This document shows positions 1 through 9,096 of a stretch of DNA of 64,000 nt, one piece after another. The position numbers were made by a program, and so were the translations under genes. The notes under the pieces were generated by a model. The model saw only the letters and a program-made list of their open reading frames with translations, was not told where the DNA came from and did not search any database. This stretch comes from Crocinitomicaceae bacterium (GTDB taxonomy: Bacteria; Bacteroidota; Bacteroidia; Flavobacteriales_D; Crocinitomicaceae). Position 1 is the first letter of the stretch; the number at the start of each line of letters is the position of its first letter. The stretch lies in NCBI GenBank assembly GCA_016709005.1, contig JADJEU010000002.1, positions 62,001 through 126,000 of the forward strand. The letters are read 5' to 3'.

Positions 1-2463
1 TCGTTGCCAGATTTTCTATTCATCAATCAACGAAACGGCACTTTTAAAAATGAATCCAAAGAACGTTTGAGACATACTTCACATTATTCGATGGGAATTG
101 ATATCGCTGATTTTAACAACGATCTTTTTGTAGATATCTGCGTGCCTGATATGTCAAATAAAGATTATGTGAAATCAAAAACAAATATGGGCAGCATGTC
201 TGTTGCAACTTTTTGGGATAATGTCGCAAAAGGATTTAATCATCAATACATGTACAATACCTTGCAACTGAATTTAGGATCAGGTTATTTTTCAGAGATT
301 GCGCATATGTCAGGCGTGGCAAGTACCGATTGGAGCTGGGCATCTTTGCTCGTTGATTTTGACATGGATGGGTATAAAGATCTATTTATTTCAAACGGAT
401 TTTTTAGAGATGTACGTGATCAGGATTTTACAAAAAGAATGAAAGATTATCTGGCAACAAAACCAACTGTTGTAAATGTTGATTCACTCATTTCCTTAAT
501 TCCACAAAGCAAAGAAATCAATTATGCATTTAAAAACAGTGGGGATTTGACGTTTGAAGATGTAAGTTCTGATTGGGGCTTCACTTCAGGTTCCGTTAGT
601 CACGGCGCGGCATACGGTGATTTAGATAATGACGGCGATATGGATTTGGTAATTAATAACCTGAATGAGCCTGTTCAGATTTTTGAAAATACATTACAAC
701 AAAAAAAATATCTCAAACTAAAATTAATTGGATCAGAATTAAATCCATTTGCATACGGCACGAAAGTAATTGTACACACCAACAAAGGTGATCAGATGCA
801 GGAACTAAACCCATCAAGAGGTTATGCCTCATCATCAGATTTGAATTTATGTTTTGGTTTGGGTGATGCAGATTCTATTTCTTCTGTAGAGATTTTTTGG
901 AATTGGAAAGAGATGACAACGATTCAAACCGTTCAGTCCAACTCAACTTTAACGGTTGATTATAAGACATCCCGATTTGAAACGACCTCTCCACTCTACC
1001 TGATTCCATCGGCATCAAAACAATTTGTGAAGCTGAATGAAATTCCATTTGATGATTATGTGGGTGAAGTTTTGTTGCCGCACAAAATGTCAGAACTTGG
1101 ACCATTTCTAACAACTGGATTTTTTTATCGCTTTTCACCAGATATGAATGAAGAGATGGCTTATCAGGATTTACTGATTGGCGGCACGCGAAATAAAACT
1201 GCCAGATTATTCGAACAAACAGACTCTGGTTTTGTATTAACCAAACAACCTGCTTTCCAAAAAGATTCTGCTTTTGAAGATGCTGGTGCCGTATTCTTTG
1301 ATGCTGATGGCGATTTTGATCAGGATCTTTATGTAGTAAGCGGTGGGAATGAATACGCAGCCTTTTCAGAAATGTATCAGGATCGTTTGTACCTGAATGA
1401 TGGCAAAGGAAATTTTACCAGAGATTACAGTGCACTTCCAAAAATTAATTCAAGCGGTCAATGTGTTTTAGCAAATGATATTGACAAAGATGGTGATATG
1501 GATTTAGTAGCTCTTGGCAGACAAGTTCCGGGCATGTATTCCATGACACCAGAATCTTACTTGCTTATAAACGACAAAGGAAAATTCACCAATCAAATAC
1601 TTGAACTTGCACCCGAATTGCAATTCGCGGGCATGATAACGGAAGGCGTATTTACTGATTTTGATAATGATTCAGATGATGATTTAATTGTGGTAGGTGA
1701 ATGGATGCGCCCACGTTTTTTTGAAAATCAAAATGGTAAACTTGTTTCAAACGATACGTATTTACCCAACCCAAATCTTTACGGTTGGTGGAATACCATC
1801 CAACCTTTTGACATCAACAACGATGGTAAATATGAATACCTTTTAGGCAATACCGGACTCAATAATAAATTTCATCCGTCGTCCTTATTTCCGCTGACGG
1901 CTTATCTGGAAGATGTCGATCAAAACGGAAAAGCAGATTTAATTCTCACCAAATATTTTGGAGGTATACAACATCCTGTCAGAGGCAGAGGTTGTTTGTC
2001 TGAGCAAATTCCGTCTGTCAAAGAACGCTTCAAAACCTACGACGAGTTTGCAAAAACACCTTTCGACCAACTCTTTCAATTTAAATCAGATCCACAACTG
2101 GCCACCGATTTTGCAAACGGAATTTTAATTTGGGAAAATGATCAATTGGTATTTAAACCCTTTCCAAATTTTGGTCAGATGGGTTGTATCAATAAATTTA
2201 TTTCACTTGATTTAAACGGTGACGAATTTTTAGATTTCATTGCATTTGGAAATAAATATGAAGCCGAAATTGAAACACCCCGTTACGATGCCAACCCAGG
2301 CCTTGCCTTCATCAACAAAGGTGGTACAGGTGATTTCGATATTTATCCGTTAGAACAAAACGGTCCTTATATCAATCGCAATGCTAAAGATGCGGTGATG
2401 ATTGGGAATAAGATTTTTGTTTCTAATTCAGGAGAAGCGGTGAATGTTTTGGAGGTTTATTGA
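1..2463 (+). CDS. FG-GAP/VCBS repeat protein with ASPIC/UnbV domain (5' truncated)
   Basis: The reading frame is open from the first base, so the N-terminus lies outside the window; 820 codons remain. The visible protein is a chain of FG-GAP/VCBS-type blades with repeated calcium-binding-like loops such as DFDMDGYKD, DLDNDGDMD, DIDKDGDMD and DFDNDSDDD. Between roughly residues 235 and 325 there is an ASPIC/UnbV-like segment (NPSRGYASSSD, then CFGLGDAD). These families form secreted or surface beta-propellers, and in Bacteroidota they are common as large exported proteins of unknown ligand. No type IX sorting tail is seen at the C-terminus. The family call is firm; the biological role is unknown. 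Confidence 0.85.
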   Translation, partial: SLPDFLFINQRNGTFKNESKERLRHTSHYSMGIDIADFNNDLFVDICVPDMSNKDYVKSKTNMGSMSVATFWDNVAKGFNHQYMYNTLQLNLGSGYFSEIAHMSGVASTDWSWASLLVDFDMDGYKDLFISNGFFRDVRDQDFTKRMKDYLATKPTVVNVDSLISLIPQSKEINYAFKNSGDLTFEDVSSDWGFTSGSVSHGAAYGDLDNDGDMDLVINNLNEPVQIFENTLQQKKYLKLKLIGSELNPFAYGTKVIVHTNKGDQMQELNPSRGYASSSDLNLCFGLGDADSISSVEIFWNWKEMTTIQTVQSNSTLTVDYKTSRFETTSPLYLIPSASKQFVKLNEIPFDDYVGEVLLPHKMSELGPFLTTGFFYRFSPDMNEEMAYQDLLIGGTRNKTARLFEQTDSGFVLTKQPAFQKDSAFEDAGAVFFDADGDFDQDLYVVSGGNEYAAFSEMYQDRLYLNDGKGNFTRDYSALPKINSSGQCVLANDIDKDGDMDLVALGRQVPGMYSMTPESYLLINDKGKFTNQILELAPELQFAGMITEGVFTDFDNDSDDDLIVVGEWMRPRFFENQNGKLVSNDTYLPNPNLYGWWNTIQPFDINNDGKYEYLLGNTGLNNKFHPSSLFPLTAYLEDVDQNGKADLILTKYFGGIQHPVRGRGCLSEQIPSVKERFKTYDEFAKTPFDQLFQFKSDPQLATDFANGILIWENDQLVFKPFPNFGQMGCINKFISLDLNGDEFLDFIAFGNKYEAEIETPRYDANPGLAFINKGGTGDFDIYPLEQNGPYINRNAKDAVMIGNKIFVSNSGEAVNVLEVY

Positions 2464-2466
2464 GGC

Positions 2467-2522
2467 GGATAAATATCCGCAAAATTGTGGTTTAGCGCAG
2501 GATAAATATCCAGCGCAGCGAT
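2467..2522. repeat. Dispersed intergenic repeat family 1, copy 1
   Basis: About 55 bp containing two GGATAAATATCC elements (2467-2478 and 2500-2511) and a GGTTTAGcGCAG core. It aligns at roughly 85% with 3266-3315 after the next gene. Each GGATA-AA-TATCC is a tiny inverted repeat. Confidence 0.7.
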
Positions 2523-2533
2523 AGTGTCGAAAT

Positions 2534-2567
2534 AAAAAAACTCGTCTACCAAAAAGCAAACGAGTTT
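2534..2567 (-). terminator. Rho-independent terminator after the 2605-3159 gene
   Basis: AAACTCGT (2538-2545) pairs perfectly with ACGAGTTT (2560-2567). The A-run on the left becomes a T-run on the minus strand, so it terminates the minus-strand gene that ends at 2605. Confidence 0.75.
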
Positions 2568-2604
2568 CAAGAATAAAAATATACGTTTCTAAAAAAATTC
2601 GATC

Positions 2605-3159
2605 TTATTCTACGACTGTAAATGCGTAAAATGGTTTTAGTTCTGACTCAAAAAACGAACTCTTCAAATCCTGATCTCCCGATACAAATGCATATTCACC
2701 AGCCATTAAACCATTTGCTGAAATCAGCAATGAATTTGAACCATAAGGCGCTATCTGCAAACCACCAATAACTTGTGGATAAACGCTCTTTGCTTCGTTA
2801 ATTGGATGCACGTTGGTAATTATCTTGCGACTTTTCTTTTCTGGTGTTAAGATTACAAGTTTAAAGCCAGTCAATTGCGCTCCACTTTTAGTTTTGCCCA
2901 TGTGGTAAACAAACTGCATTATTTCCTGCTTCTTAATTTGTACAATTGAAGTTGCGCCTTTCATTGACAAGGTAGTTCTAGCACCGCTAATATCATTGCT
3001 TGAATAACCACGTGTGGTAATTTTTTCAAGAGATTGGCCTGCTCCATCATTTTTATCAACGTAAACAAAAGATCCAACCTCTGTTGGTTCAGTGATTGTT
3101 ATTTGAGTAAAGCTGCTAAATGAAATAGCTACTAGAAATGCGGCAAATACTTTTTTCAT
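2605..3159 (-). CDS. Hypothetical exported protein
   Basis: 184 residues. I chose the ATG at 3159 because the product then begins MKKVFAAFLVAISFSSF, a standard signal peptide; the frame extends 21 codons upstream but that extension is charged and has no signal features. The mature part has no motif I recognise. It contains a 'KLVILTPEKKSRK' strand and ends in a phenylalanine- and valine-rich segment, suggesting a small beta-rich periplasmic or surface protein. No lipobox or type IX tail is visible. It is a single-gene unit with its own terminator at 2534-2567. No function is assigned. Confidence 0.65.
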   Translation of the reverse strand: MKKVFAAFLVAISFSSFTQITITEPTEVGSFVYVDKNDGAGQSLEKITTRGYSSNDISGARTTLSMKGATSIVQIKKQEIMQFVYHMGKTKSGAQLTGFKLVILTPEKKSRKIITNVHPINEAKSVYPQVIGGLQIAPYGSNSLLISANGLMAGEYAFVSGDQDLKSSFFESELKPFYAFTVVE

Positions 3160-3265
3160 GTTTTGGATTTTTTTTTGTGGTAAAAGTAATTCTTTTTTAA
3201 TATCCTTCACCTGATTAGTCAAATAGATGCGCTTTAGACGAATTCAACGTGATTTTTACAAGGCT

Positions 3266-3315
3266 GAATATCCTCAAAATGGGTTTAGTGCAGGATAAAT
3301 ATCCAACGCAGCCGA
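3266..3315. repeat. Dispersed intergenic repeat family 1, copy 2
   Basis: Shares ATATCCtCAAAAT, GGTTTAGtGCAG and GGATAAATATCCA with 2467-2522 in the same order and nearly the same spacing. It lies in the gap between two minus-strand genes. Confidence 0.7.
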
Positions 3316-3339
3316 TCGAATTAAGTTGTTTATAAAATC

Positions 3340-3759
3340 CTACTTCTTCTCCCAAACCTTTACAATCTCTTCCATCAAAGGCTTCAGCATGTCATGCGGA
3401 TTTTTTCCATCAAAACCTGCCGAAGTATAAGTTGAATCTTTTGTAGTTATGATAATTGTTCCAAATGGTGCAGCATCCGTTGCACGTTTGTTTGTGGGTG
3501 ATTCGAGGGATGATATTTTACTGAGATCAACTTCTTTCAAACTTGCAGCCAAAGCAGTCCATTCAGACGACTGCGTTGCACGTGCTGTGCGGGTTGGTTC
3601 ACCTCTTCCATTAAAACTTGTCACTACCGAATCTTGTGTGATGATCACTTTTGTTTTTCCCATCATGGTGGTAGAATGATATTCGTAACTGACGATATCC
3701 GTTTCGTTGCAGGAAATTAAAAGGGTAGCGGCAAAAATTAAAGTTAGAAGAGATTTCAT
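3340..3759 (-). CDS. Small lipoprotein, unknown function
   Basis: 139 residues with an N-terminal hydrophobic segment ending in LLISC, a lipobox, so Cys17 is the probable lipidated residue. The rest is a small domain containing KVIITQDSVVTSFNGRGEPT and ending KPLMEEIVKVWEKK. I do not recognise the family. It follows 2605-3159 on the same strand with about 180 bp and a repeat between them, so co-transcription is not obvious. Confidence 0.65.
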   Translation of the reverse strand: MKSLLTLIFAATLLISCNETDIVSYEYHSTTMMGKTKVIITQDSVVTSFNGRGEPTRTARATQSSEWTALAASLKEVDLSKISSLESPTNKRATDAAPFGTIIITTKDSTYTSAGFDGKNPHDMLKPLMEEIVKVWEKK

Positions 3760-4139
3760 GGTGTAGTATTTTATTCAAGCTAAGGTAGGGAAAATCAAAA
3801 ATCAAACGATCAAATTTCAAAACCAAAGACAATAAAAGTAATAACCTACGGCGCGGCAACTAGCCTTCCCGACTGCAGCAGGGAGCAAGAGGAATGATCA
3901 GTCTGAATCTTGAACAAAAAATAAGATCCCAAAAAAATTCGGCAAATGGCCTTCTCCCTTTGAAGGGAGATCGAGAGGGATGATCACCACAAATGTAAAA
4001 TCAAACAGATGCTGATCCGTTAGCTAACGGACAGCATGACGTTTTCATAACGATGAGGTTCCAGAATTATAATCGAACGTTGCTAGGCGCAGATTCGGAA
4101 ACGAGTTCAGCATGACGGTTCACTAGGTAAATAAAACGA
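3760..4139. other. Intergenic region without a gene
   Basis: 380 bp with no convincing coding frame. It holds imperfect inverted pieces (ccctttgaaggg at about 3957-3968) and two copies of AGCATGACG (about 4032 and 4109). It looks like decayed intergenic repeat sequence. Confidence 0.5.
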
Positions 4140-6236
4140 CTACAATTTCACAATTCGATAGAACGATGTTTCGTTGATGTCATTCGTCAACTTCACAAAG
4201 TAAACACCAACTGGTAATGTTGCGCCATCAATGATGTACGAATTGTTCTCCTGAATCTCATCTGCAAAAATTAATCTGCCTGATTCATCCAAAATACTGA
4301 GTTGATAAGTCCCACTTTCAGCGAAATAAATTCCGAATTCAGCTTTGGACGGATTTGGATAAATTGCCGCACTGATTGCCTGATTTGCATGAATACCAAG
4401 ATCTGAAAACACATAGTTATAAGAAGCAGTGGTTTGACATCCGTATTGATTAGAAACAACTACCGTGTATGTTCCGTCAAGCGTTACATCTACAAACGAA
4501 TTTGTTTCGCCAACTAAAATATCTCCATTCAAACTCCACACAAAAGTCATATTTGGATCTATGATATTAGTCAGAATTTGCTGATTTGAATAAGTCAAAT
4601 TCACCGGAGCAGGAAGAATAAAACAATTCAAAATATTCTCAGTTGTATTCGTATAAATTGGAGGGTTGTTATCAAAATAAATGCGCGCCTGATTGTTTAC
4701 AATATCATTTGGCAATACGCCCGAAACCAATGCTACTCTGAATTTCACATAGCCCTTGCTCATGGGTTCGTTGGTTGTGCTATCTGGCAAATTAATGTCT
4801 TCAAAATAAAATGAAATCATTCTGCTGGAATCAATTGAAACAGTTGCGTTGTGACTCGATGACATAAATTCAAACGTAGATTCGTCAATTAAGGCAGATA
4901 AATCATCTCTGATTTCTACATTCACTGCAGACGCAGTTCCAGTGTTTTGAAAATTAATTATGTATTCTATTTTGGTGTCTGGCGAAATCAAATTAGTTAA
5001 TTGATAAGCACCGTTTGGTAAAGCAATTTTGTCATTCGGATCATAGGAACACAAGGCAGGCACAGCAGTAGTATCAGTCATGGTAGTCTGTGTTGCACCA
5101 AGTGAATCTAATAGCGTCAAAGTTGCAATATTGACTACTGTATCTCCAACCATCATTGTGATTTCTGGATCAGAGATAATCTGAATCATGAAACTCTGAA
5201 ACGGCTGCAAACTGTCAAATGAAAAATATAAATAATCACCAACTATTGAGTCGGCGGGATAACTTGAACTCACATAGGTCAATTCATCGTCCATCAACAG
5301 TTCAATAATTCCACTATTCATAATCGTTCCATTATTCTGCACCACAAACCAGCTCACGTTGGCGCCGACACACAGTGCACTTGTAGCAACCATATCAAGC
5401 GTATTTGAATAATAGAGCGAATCCGGATAGAAACCGAATAAAATTCCGCTGGTGTCTGGATTAGCTGTATTTAAAGTAAAGTCAACGGGATTTGTTCCGG
5501 TGCTGCTCCAGCCTGGCAATATCGATGTCACTGTATAATCAACTGTATCCTCGGTAAAATAATTATATGAAAATTGGCCGGCTGAATTTGTTGAAACAGA
5601 ATAATTCATAGGAGCAAAATTAATTTCTACACCTTCCAAATAATTTTCGTCAACTTCTTTTGCTCCATTTTGATTCATATCGTAAAAAGCCTCACCGGTT
5701 ATGTTGTGAAATGCCTGATTCATGACAGAACAATCCAACGAGCCTGTTCCGCTTGTTTGAGTTAAGGTGATTTCCTGAACAATACTGGCATAGTTGGTAA
5801 TCAGAATCAAATAATATTGTCCTGCAACCATGCCATTAATTGTTACTGTTTCATTATTTGTACCTGAATAGCTGCAATCGACTTCTGGTGATTCTGGAGA
5901 CACACCATGCTGACCGCTCAATGAAATTAATTCATTCATATCATCAAAGGGACCATAAACAATAAAGTCAATGTCATTGGCTGCGCTCAAAGACATGATA
6001 ATATCACCCGATGTTTCAGCCTTCAAAAAAAACCAGGTTGGATTAGGTTGAGTCATCAGACAACCGTAATTATTTCCTGATTCAATTGCCGTGCCCACAT
6101 TTGAAGTATAGGTTAAACCAATGCAATAAGGAGATGGCGTTGAAGAAACAGTATTATCTGTTTGACCCACTGCGTTGTTGAGAAAACCCGACAATGCAAA
6201 ACCAAAAAGCATTTTCAAGAAGTATCTGTTTTTCAT
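4140..6236 (-). CDS. Type IX secretion cargo protein with SdrD-like and DUF11-like domains
   Basis: 698 residues. An N-terminal signal peptide (to about residue 25, ending VGQ) is followed by a jelly-roll-like domain at 30-170, an SdrD B-like segment near 180-250 (GEAFYDMNQNGAKEVDE), and DUF11/conserved-repeat-like domains around 380-510 (SYDPNDKIA, then IEYIINFQNTGTASAVNVEIRDDLS). An Ig/PKD-like segment follows, and the last 80 residues are a Por/type IX sorting domain (YPNPSKAEFGIYF, ending TSFYRIVKL). The protein should be exported by the type IX system and attached to or released from the outer membrane. The ligand or role is unknown. It is transcribed alone. Confidence 0.85.
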   Translation of the reverse strand: MKNRYFLKMLFGFALSGFLNNAVGQTDNTVSSTPSPYCIGLTYTSNVGTAIESGNNYGCLMTQPNPTWFFLKAETSGDIIMSLSAANDIDFIVYGPFDDMNELISLSGQHGVSPESPEVDCSYSGTNNETVTINGMVAGQYYLILITNYASIVQEITLTQTSGTGSLDCSVMNQAFHNITGEAFYDMNQNGAKEVDENYLEGVEINFAPMNYSVSTNSAGQFSYNYFTEDTVDYTVTSILPGWSSTGTNPVDFTLNTANPDTSGILFGFYPDSLYYSNTLDMVATSALCVGANVSWFVVQNNGTIMNSGIIELLMDDELTYVSSSYPADSIVGDYLYFSFDSLQPFQSFMIQIISDPEITMMVGDTVVNIATLTLLDSLGATQTTMTDTTAVPALCSYDPNDKIALPNGAYQLTNLISPDTKIEYIINFQNTGTASAVNVEIRDDLSALIDESTFEFMSSSHNATVSIDSSRMISFYFEDINLPDSTTNEPMSKGYVKFRVALVSGVLPNDIVNNQARIYFDNNPPIYTNTTENILNCFILPAPVNLTYSNQQILTNIIDPNMTFVWSLNGDILVGETNSFVDVTLDGTYTVVVSNQYGCQTTASYNYVFSDLGIHANQAISAAIYPNPSKAEFGIYFAESGTYQLSILDESGRLIFADEIQENNSYIIDGATLPVGVYFVKLTNDINETSFYRIVKL

Positions 6237-6519
6237 AAGTCACCAATTTATTGCCTAAGTTAAAGGTACGATTATAACGACTTGTAAATCATATTCGTTG
6301 CTTAAAGTGTGGTGATTATTATTTAATGTGGAGAGCTATACTTTCATCGATAATGCCTGTATCGCATTGAACACGGCACGGTTGAGCAGATTTTAATCCC
6401 TGTCCTTAATTTTAAAGATTGGATCCGCACTAACGTTGGGAAAACGGTCGATCGAGTTAAGCGAGACAGTCGAACCAGGTTTTTCCAGAACAAACATCAA
6501 GCATTTGTCTATTGGAATA

Positions 6520-7800
6520 TTACTCAACAACCACGATGTAGTTATTCTTCTTCCCTTTTCCAAGCAGCACAAACTTATTGTTGATGAGATGATCCGCTTT
6601 GATGATAAAATCTTCACCCACTTTTTCTTTGTTCACAGTAATTGCGTTTCCTTTTAATTCGCGGCGCGCTTCGCTGTTTGATGCAAGGAAATTTGTTTTT
6701 GCACCAAGGGCATCTACAATTCCTAAACCTGCATCAACATCAGCGCGTGATACTTTTGCTTGCGGCACTCCATCAAAAATTTCAAGGAATTGTTTTTCAT
6801 TTAACTTTTTCAAGTCATCTGAAGTTGATTTGCCAAAAAGAATATTTGTTGCAGCCAATGCAGTATCTAAGGCTTCTTTATTGTGAACCATTAAAGTTAC
6901 TTCTTCCGCTAACCTTCTTTGCAAAACACGCAAGTGCGGGGCAGCATTGTGTTCTGATTCTATTGCCTCAATTTCTTCTTTTGATAGCAATGTAAATGTG
7001 CGCAGATATTTTGGTGCATCTGCATCTGTTGCGTTTAACCAAAATTGATAAAATGCATAAGGCGATGTTTTTTCTGGATCTAACCAAACCGTTCCGCTTT
7101 CAGTTTTTCCAAATTTAGTTCCGTCTGCTTTTGTCATTAGAGGACAAGTAAATGCAAAAGCTTCGCCACCCGAAATTCTTCTGATCAATTCAGTTCCTGT
7201 TGTAATATTTCCCCATTGATCACTGCCACCCATTTGCAATTTGCAGCCTGTTTCTTTATAGAGATGCAAGTAATCGTATCCCTGTAAAAGCTGATATGAA
7301 AATTCAGTAAAAGAGATACCGGTTTCCATTCTTTTTTTGACAGAATCTTTAGCCGCCATATAATTTACAGTGATGTGCTTACCCACATCGCGAATAAAAT
7401 GCAGGAATGAAAAATTTTTCATCCAGTCATAATTATTCACCAAAGTTGCAGCATTATCTTTGGAATTAAAATCCAGAAATTTTTCTAGTTGCCCACGTAC
7501 ACCCGCAATGTTTTTTGCAAGTGTCACTTCATCCAATAAATTTCTTTCATCAGATTTTCCAGAAGGATCTCCAACCATTCCTGTTGCGCCGCCAACCAAT
7601 GCAATCGGCCTGTGACCTGCGCGCTGAAGATGCACCAACAACATGATCGGAACTAAACTTCCACAATGCAGTGAATCAGCAGTTGGATCAAAACCTACAT
7701 AACCGGTGACCTGCTCTTTCGAAAGCATCTCTTCGGTTCCAGGCATGATATCCTGCAGCATTCCTCTCCAGCGGAGTTCTTCAACAAAATTCTTTGGCAT
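6520..7800 (-). CDS. tyrS: Tyrosyl-tRNA synthetase
   Basis: 426 residues, the normal length for bacterial class I TyrRS. The ATP-binding HIGH-type motif is HCGS at residues 45-48 (GFDPTADSLHCGS), and the KMSKS-type motif is KFGKT around residue 235. The tyrosine-binding segment QLLQGYDYLHLY and the MGGSDQWGN motif are present. The last 65 residues form the S4 RNA-binding domain (LKGNAITVNKEKV). It charges tRNA-Tyr in the cytoplasm. It is transcribed alone, separated from the upstream DUF4920 gene by a strong terminator. Confidence 0.97.
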   Translation of the reverse strand: MPKNFVEELRWRGMLQDIMPGTEEMLSKEQVTGYVGFDPTADSLHCGSLVPIMLLVHLQRAGHRPIALVGGATGMVGDPSGKSDERNLLDEVTLAKNIAGVRGQLEKFLDFNSKDNAATLVNNYDWMKNFSFLHFIRDVGKHITVNYMAAKDSVKKRMETGISFTEFSYQLLQGYDYLHLYKETGCKLQMGGSDQWGNITTGTELIRRISGGEAFAFTCPLMTKADGTKFGKTESGTVWLDPEKTSPYAFYQFWLNATDADAPKYLRTFTLLSKEEIEAIESEHNAAPHLRVLQRRLAEEVTLMVHNKEALDTALAATNILFGKSTSDDLKKLNEKQFLEIFDGVPQAKVSRADVDAGLGIVDALGAKTNFLASNSEARRELKGNAITVNKEKVGEDFIIKADHLINNKFVLLGKGKKNNYIVVVE

Positions 7801-7901
7801 CTTTCAATCTTTATGAAACAAAGATAATTGATTGAAACTATCTGCTAATGACTCATTCTATAAATTAGTCTGCGAGATTGTCTGATCTGATTTTTAAGGA
7901 C

Positions 7902-7934
7902 AAAAAAAATCCTGCCTCGAGGAGACAGGATTTT
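7902..7934 (-). terminator. Terminator of the DUF4920 gene
   Basis: AAAATCCTG (7906-7914) pairs with CAGGATTTT (7926-7934), with CCTC/GAGG inside. On the minus strand the hairpin is followed by a T-run (forward A-run 7902-7909). Confidence 0.85.
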
Positions 7935-7954
7935 CAATTCATTAGGATTGGGAA

Positions 7955-8539
7955 TTACTTTTTTACAAGGATTGATTCGCAATCAAATGTTGTTTCAATT
8001 TTATCTTCAGTGATTGCGTCATACTCAGCCTGACTTACCTCTTCACCTGCTTCTTTTGCATCATCCAATAAATGTTTCTGGAAATCTACACTCAATGTAT
8101 CCATTACCAGTGAGCCATAAAGAATTGCTTCTGTGCCTGTTGCAGTTTCGATTGGAATGGTAAAGTGATCACGGAAAAACACACGAATACTTCCACCCTT
8201 TTCATCATCAAATGTAATCCAGCAACCTGCCTTTTGACAAACCTCGGCAATCTTCACAGAAACTTTATCTGTAAAAGCGCCGGTAGATTCCATTTGGGTA
8301 AACATCTCAGTCAATGTAGCTGCGCTATCTGAAGTTATATCCGTATGACCATATAGCGTGTAATCACCTTTGTCTACACCGTCAAATGCTATTGCAACAC
8401 CTTCTTCTTCATGATGTGCTTCTTCTGTTACATGGGTTGAGTCATGGTTTCCTGCTTCAGCATCATTTCCGCAGAATCCACAGCATGAGCTAAGATAAAG
8501 AGCACTAAGAATGGCCGAGCCTAATACAATATGTTTCAT
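7955..8539 (-). CDS. DUF4920 domain lipoprotein
   Basis: 194 residues. The leader ends LYLSSCCGFCG, giving a lipobox, so a lipid-anchored periplasmic or outer-membrane protein. A His/Glu/Asp-rich linker (about residues 30-48) precedes a DUF4920 domain, recognised by YGHTDITSD, the strongly conserved VCQKAGCW near residue 107, and RVFFRDHFTIP. The two cysteines of the CQKxGCW motif suggest a metal- or redox-related role, but the family function is not established as far as I know. Single gene with its own terminator. Confidence 0.85.
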   Translation of the reverse strand: MKHIVLGSAILSALYLSSCCGFCGNDAEAGNHDSTHVTEEAHHEEEGVAIAFDGVDKGDYTLYGHTDITSDSAATLTEMFTQMESTGAFTDKVSVKIAEVCQKAGCWITFDDEKGGSIRVFFRDHFTIPIETATGTEAILYGSLVMDTLSVDFQKHLLDDAKEAGEEVSQAEYDAITEDKIETTFDCESILVKK

Positions 8540-9042
8540 TACTTGAATTTTTATTTTGCCAAATGTAATGAAATTCTAAAACTGTCCCGAACTTTTATCA
8601 GGTTCAGTTGATCGTTTTCAAAGACATTCAAAAAAGTGAATTAGCCAATTCAATAAAGTAAATTAAATCCGCATTACCTATCCGCTCGGTAATGCTTGAA
8701 TCATCCAAAAACCAATGATTTTGCTCAGTTTTTACAAACCTTCTAAAAAACTTAAATGATAAGTGAAAAGAAATGATTTGCTGAATTTTAGATAATCGTT
8801 GATTAGAGAATTAATATAGAGATAATGATGATTTTGAAATGGACCTTCAAAATCAGCGAATAAAACGATTGGATGGAAAACCAACCGCGAGAAAGCCCAA
8901 GTTATCGAGACTAAAAAGACCACAGCGATCTTCAGAGTTAATGTATAGACAGCAGCAAGTATGAGATCACATCTGCCTTCAAGCCAAATTGTATCTTTTA
9001 AAGTAGCAAGGCTGAAAATATAATCTCCGAAATCTCAGACAC
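8540..9042. other. Intergenic region without a supported gene
   Basis: About 500 bp. On the minus strand a frame stays open for roughly 100 codons (about 8732-9030) and contains a hydrophobic stretch, but it has no ATG start, no family resemblance and low-complexity composition. I see no RNA gene or repeat here. Confidence 0.4.
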
Positions 9043-9077
9043 AAAAAAAGCCGCCTCCAGCAACTGAAGGCGGCCTT
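9043..9077 (-). terminator. Terminator of the PA-domain type IX protein gene
   Basis: GCCGCCT (9050-9056) pairs with AGGCGGC (9068-9074). The forward A-run at 9043-9049 is the T-run on the minus strand. Confidence 0.88.
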
Positions 9078-9096
9078 TTAAATTCTATCTAAAAAA

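Noticed and set aside
8732..9030. Open minus-strand frame of about 100 codons with a hydrophobic stretch
   Set aside because: No ATG or convincing start, no family resemblance, and AT-rich sequence makes such a frame unremarkable.
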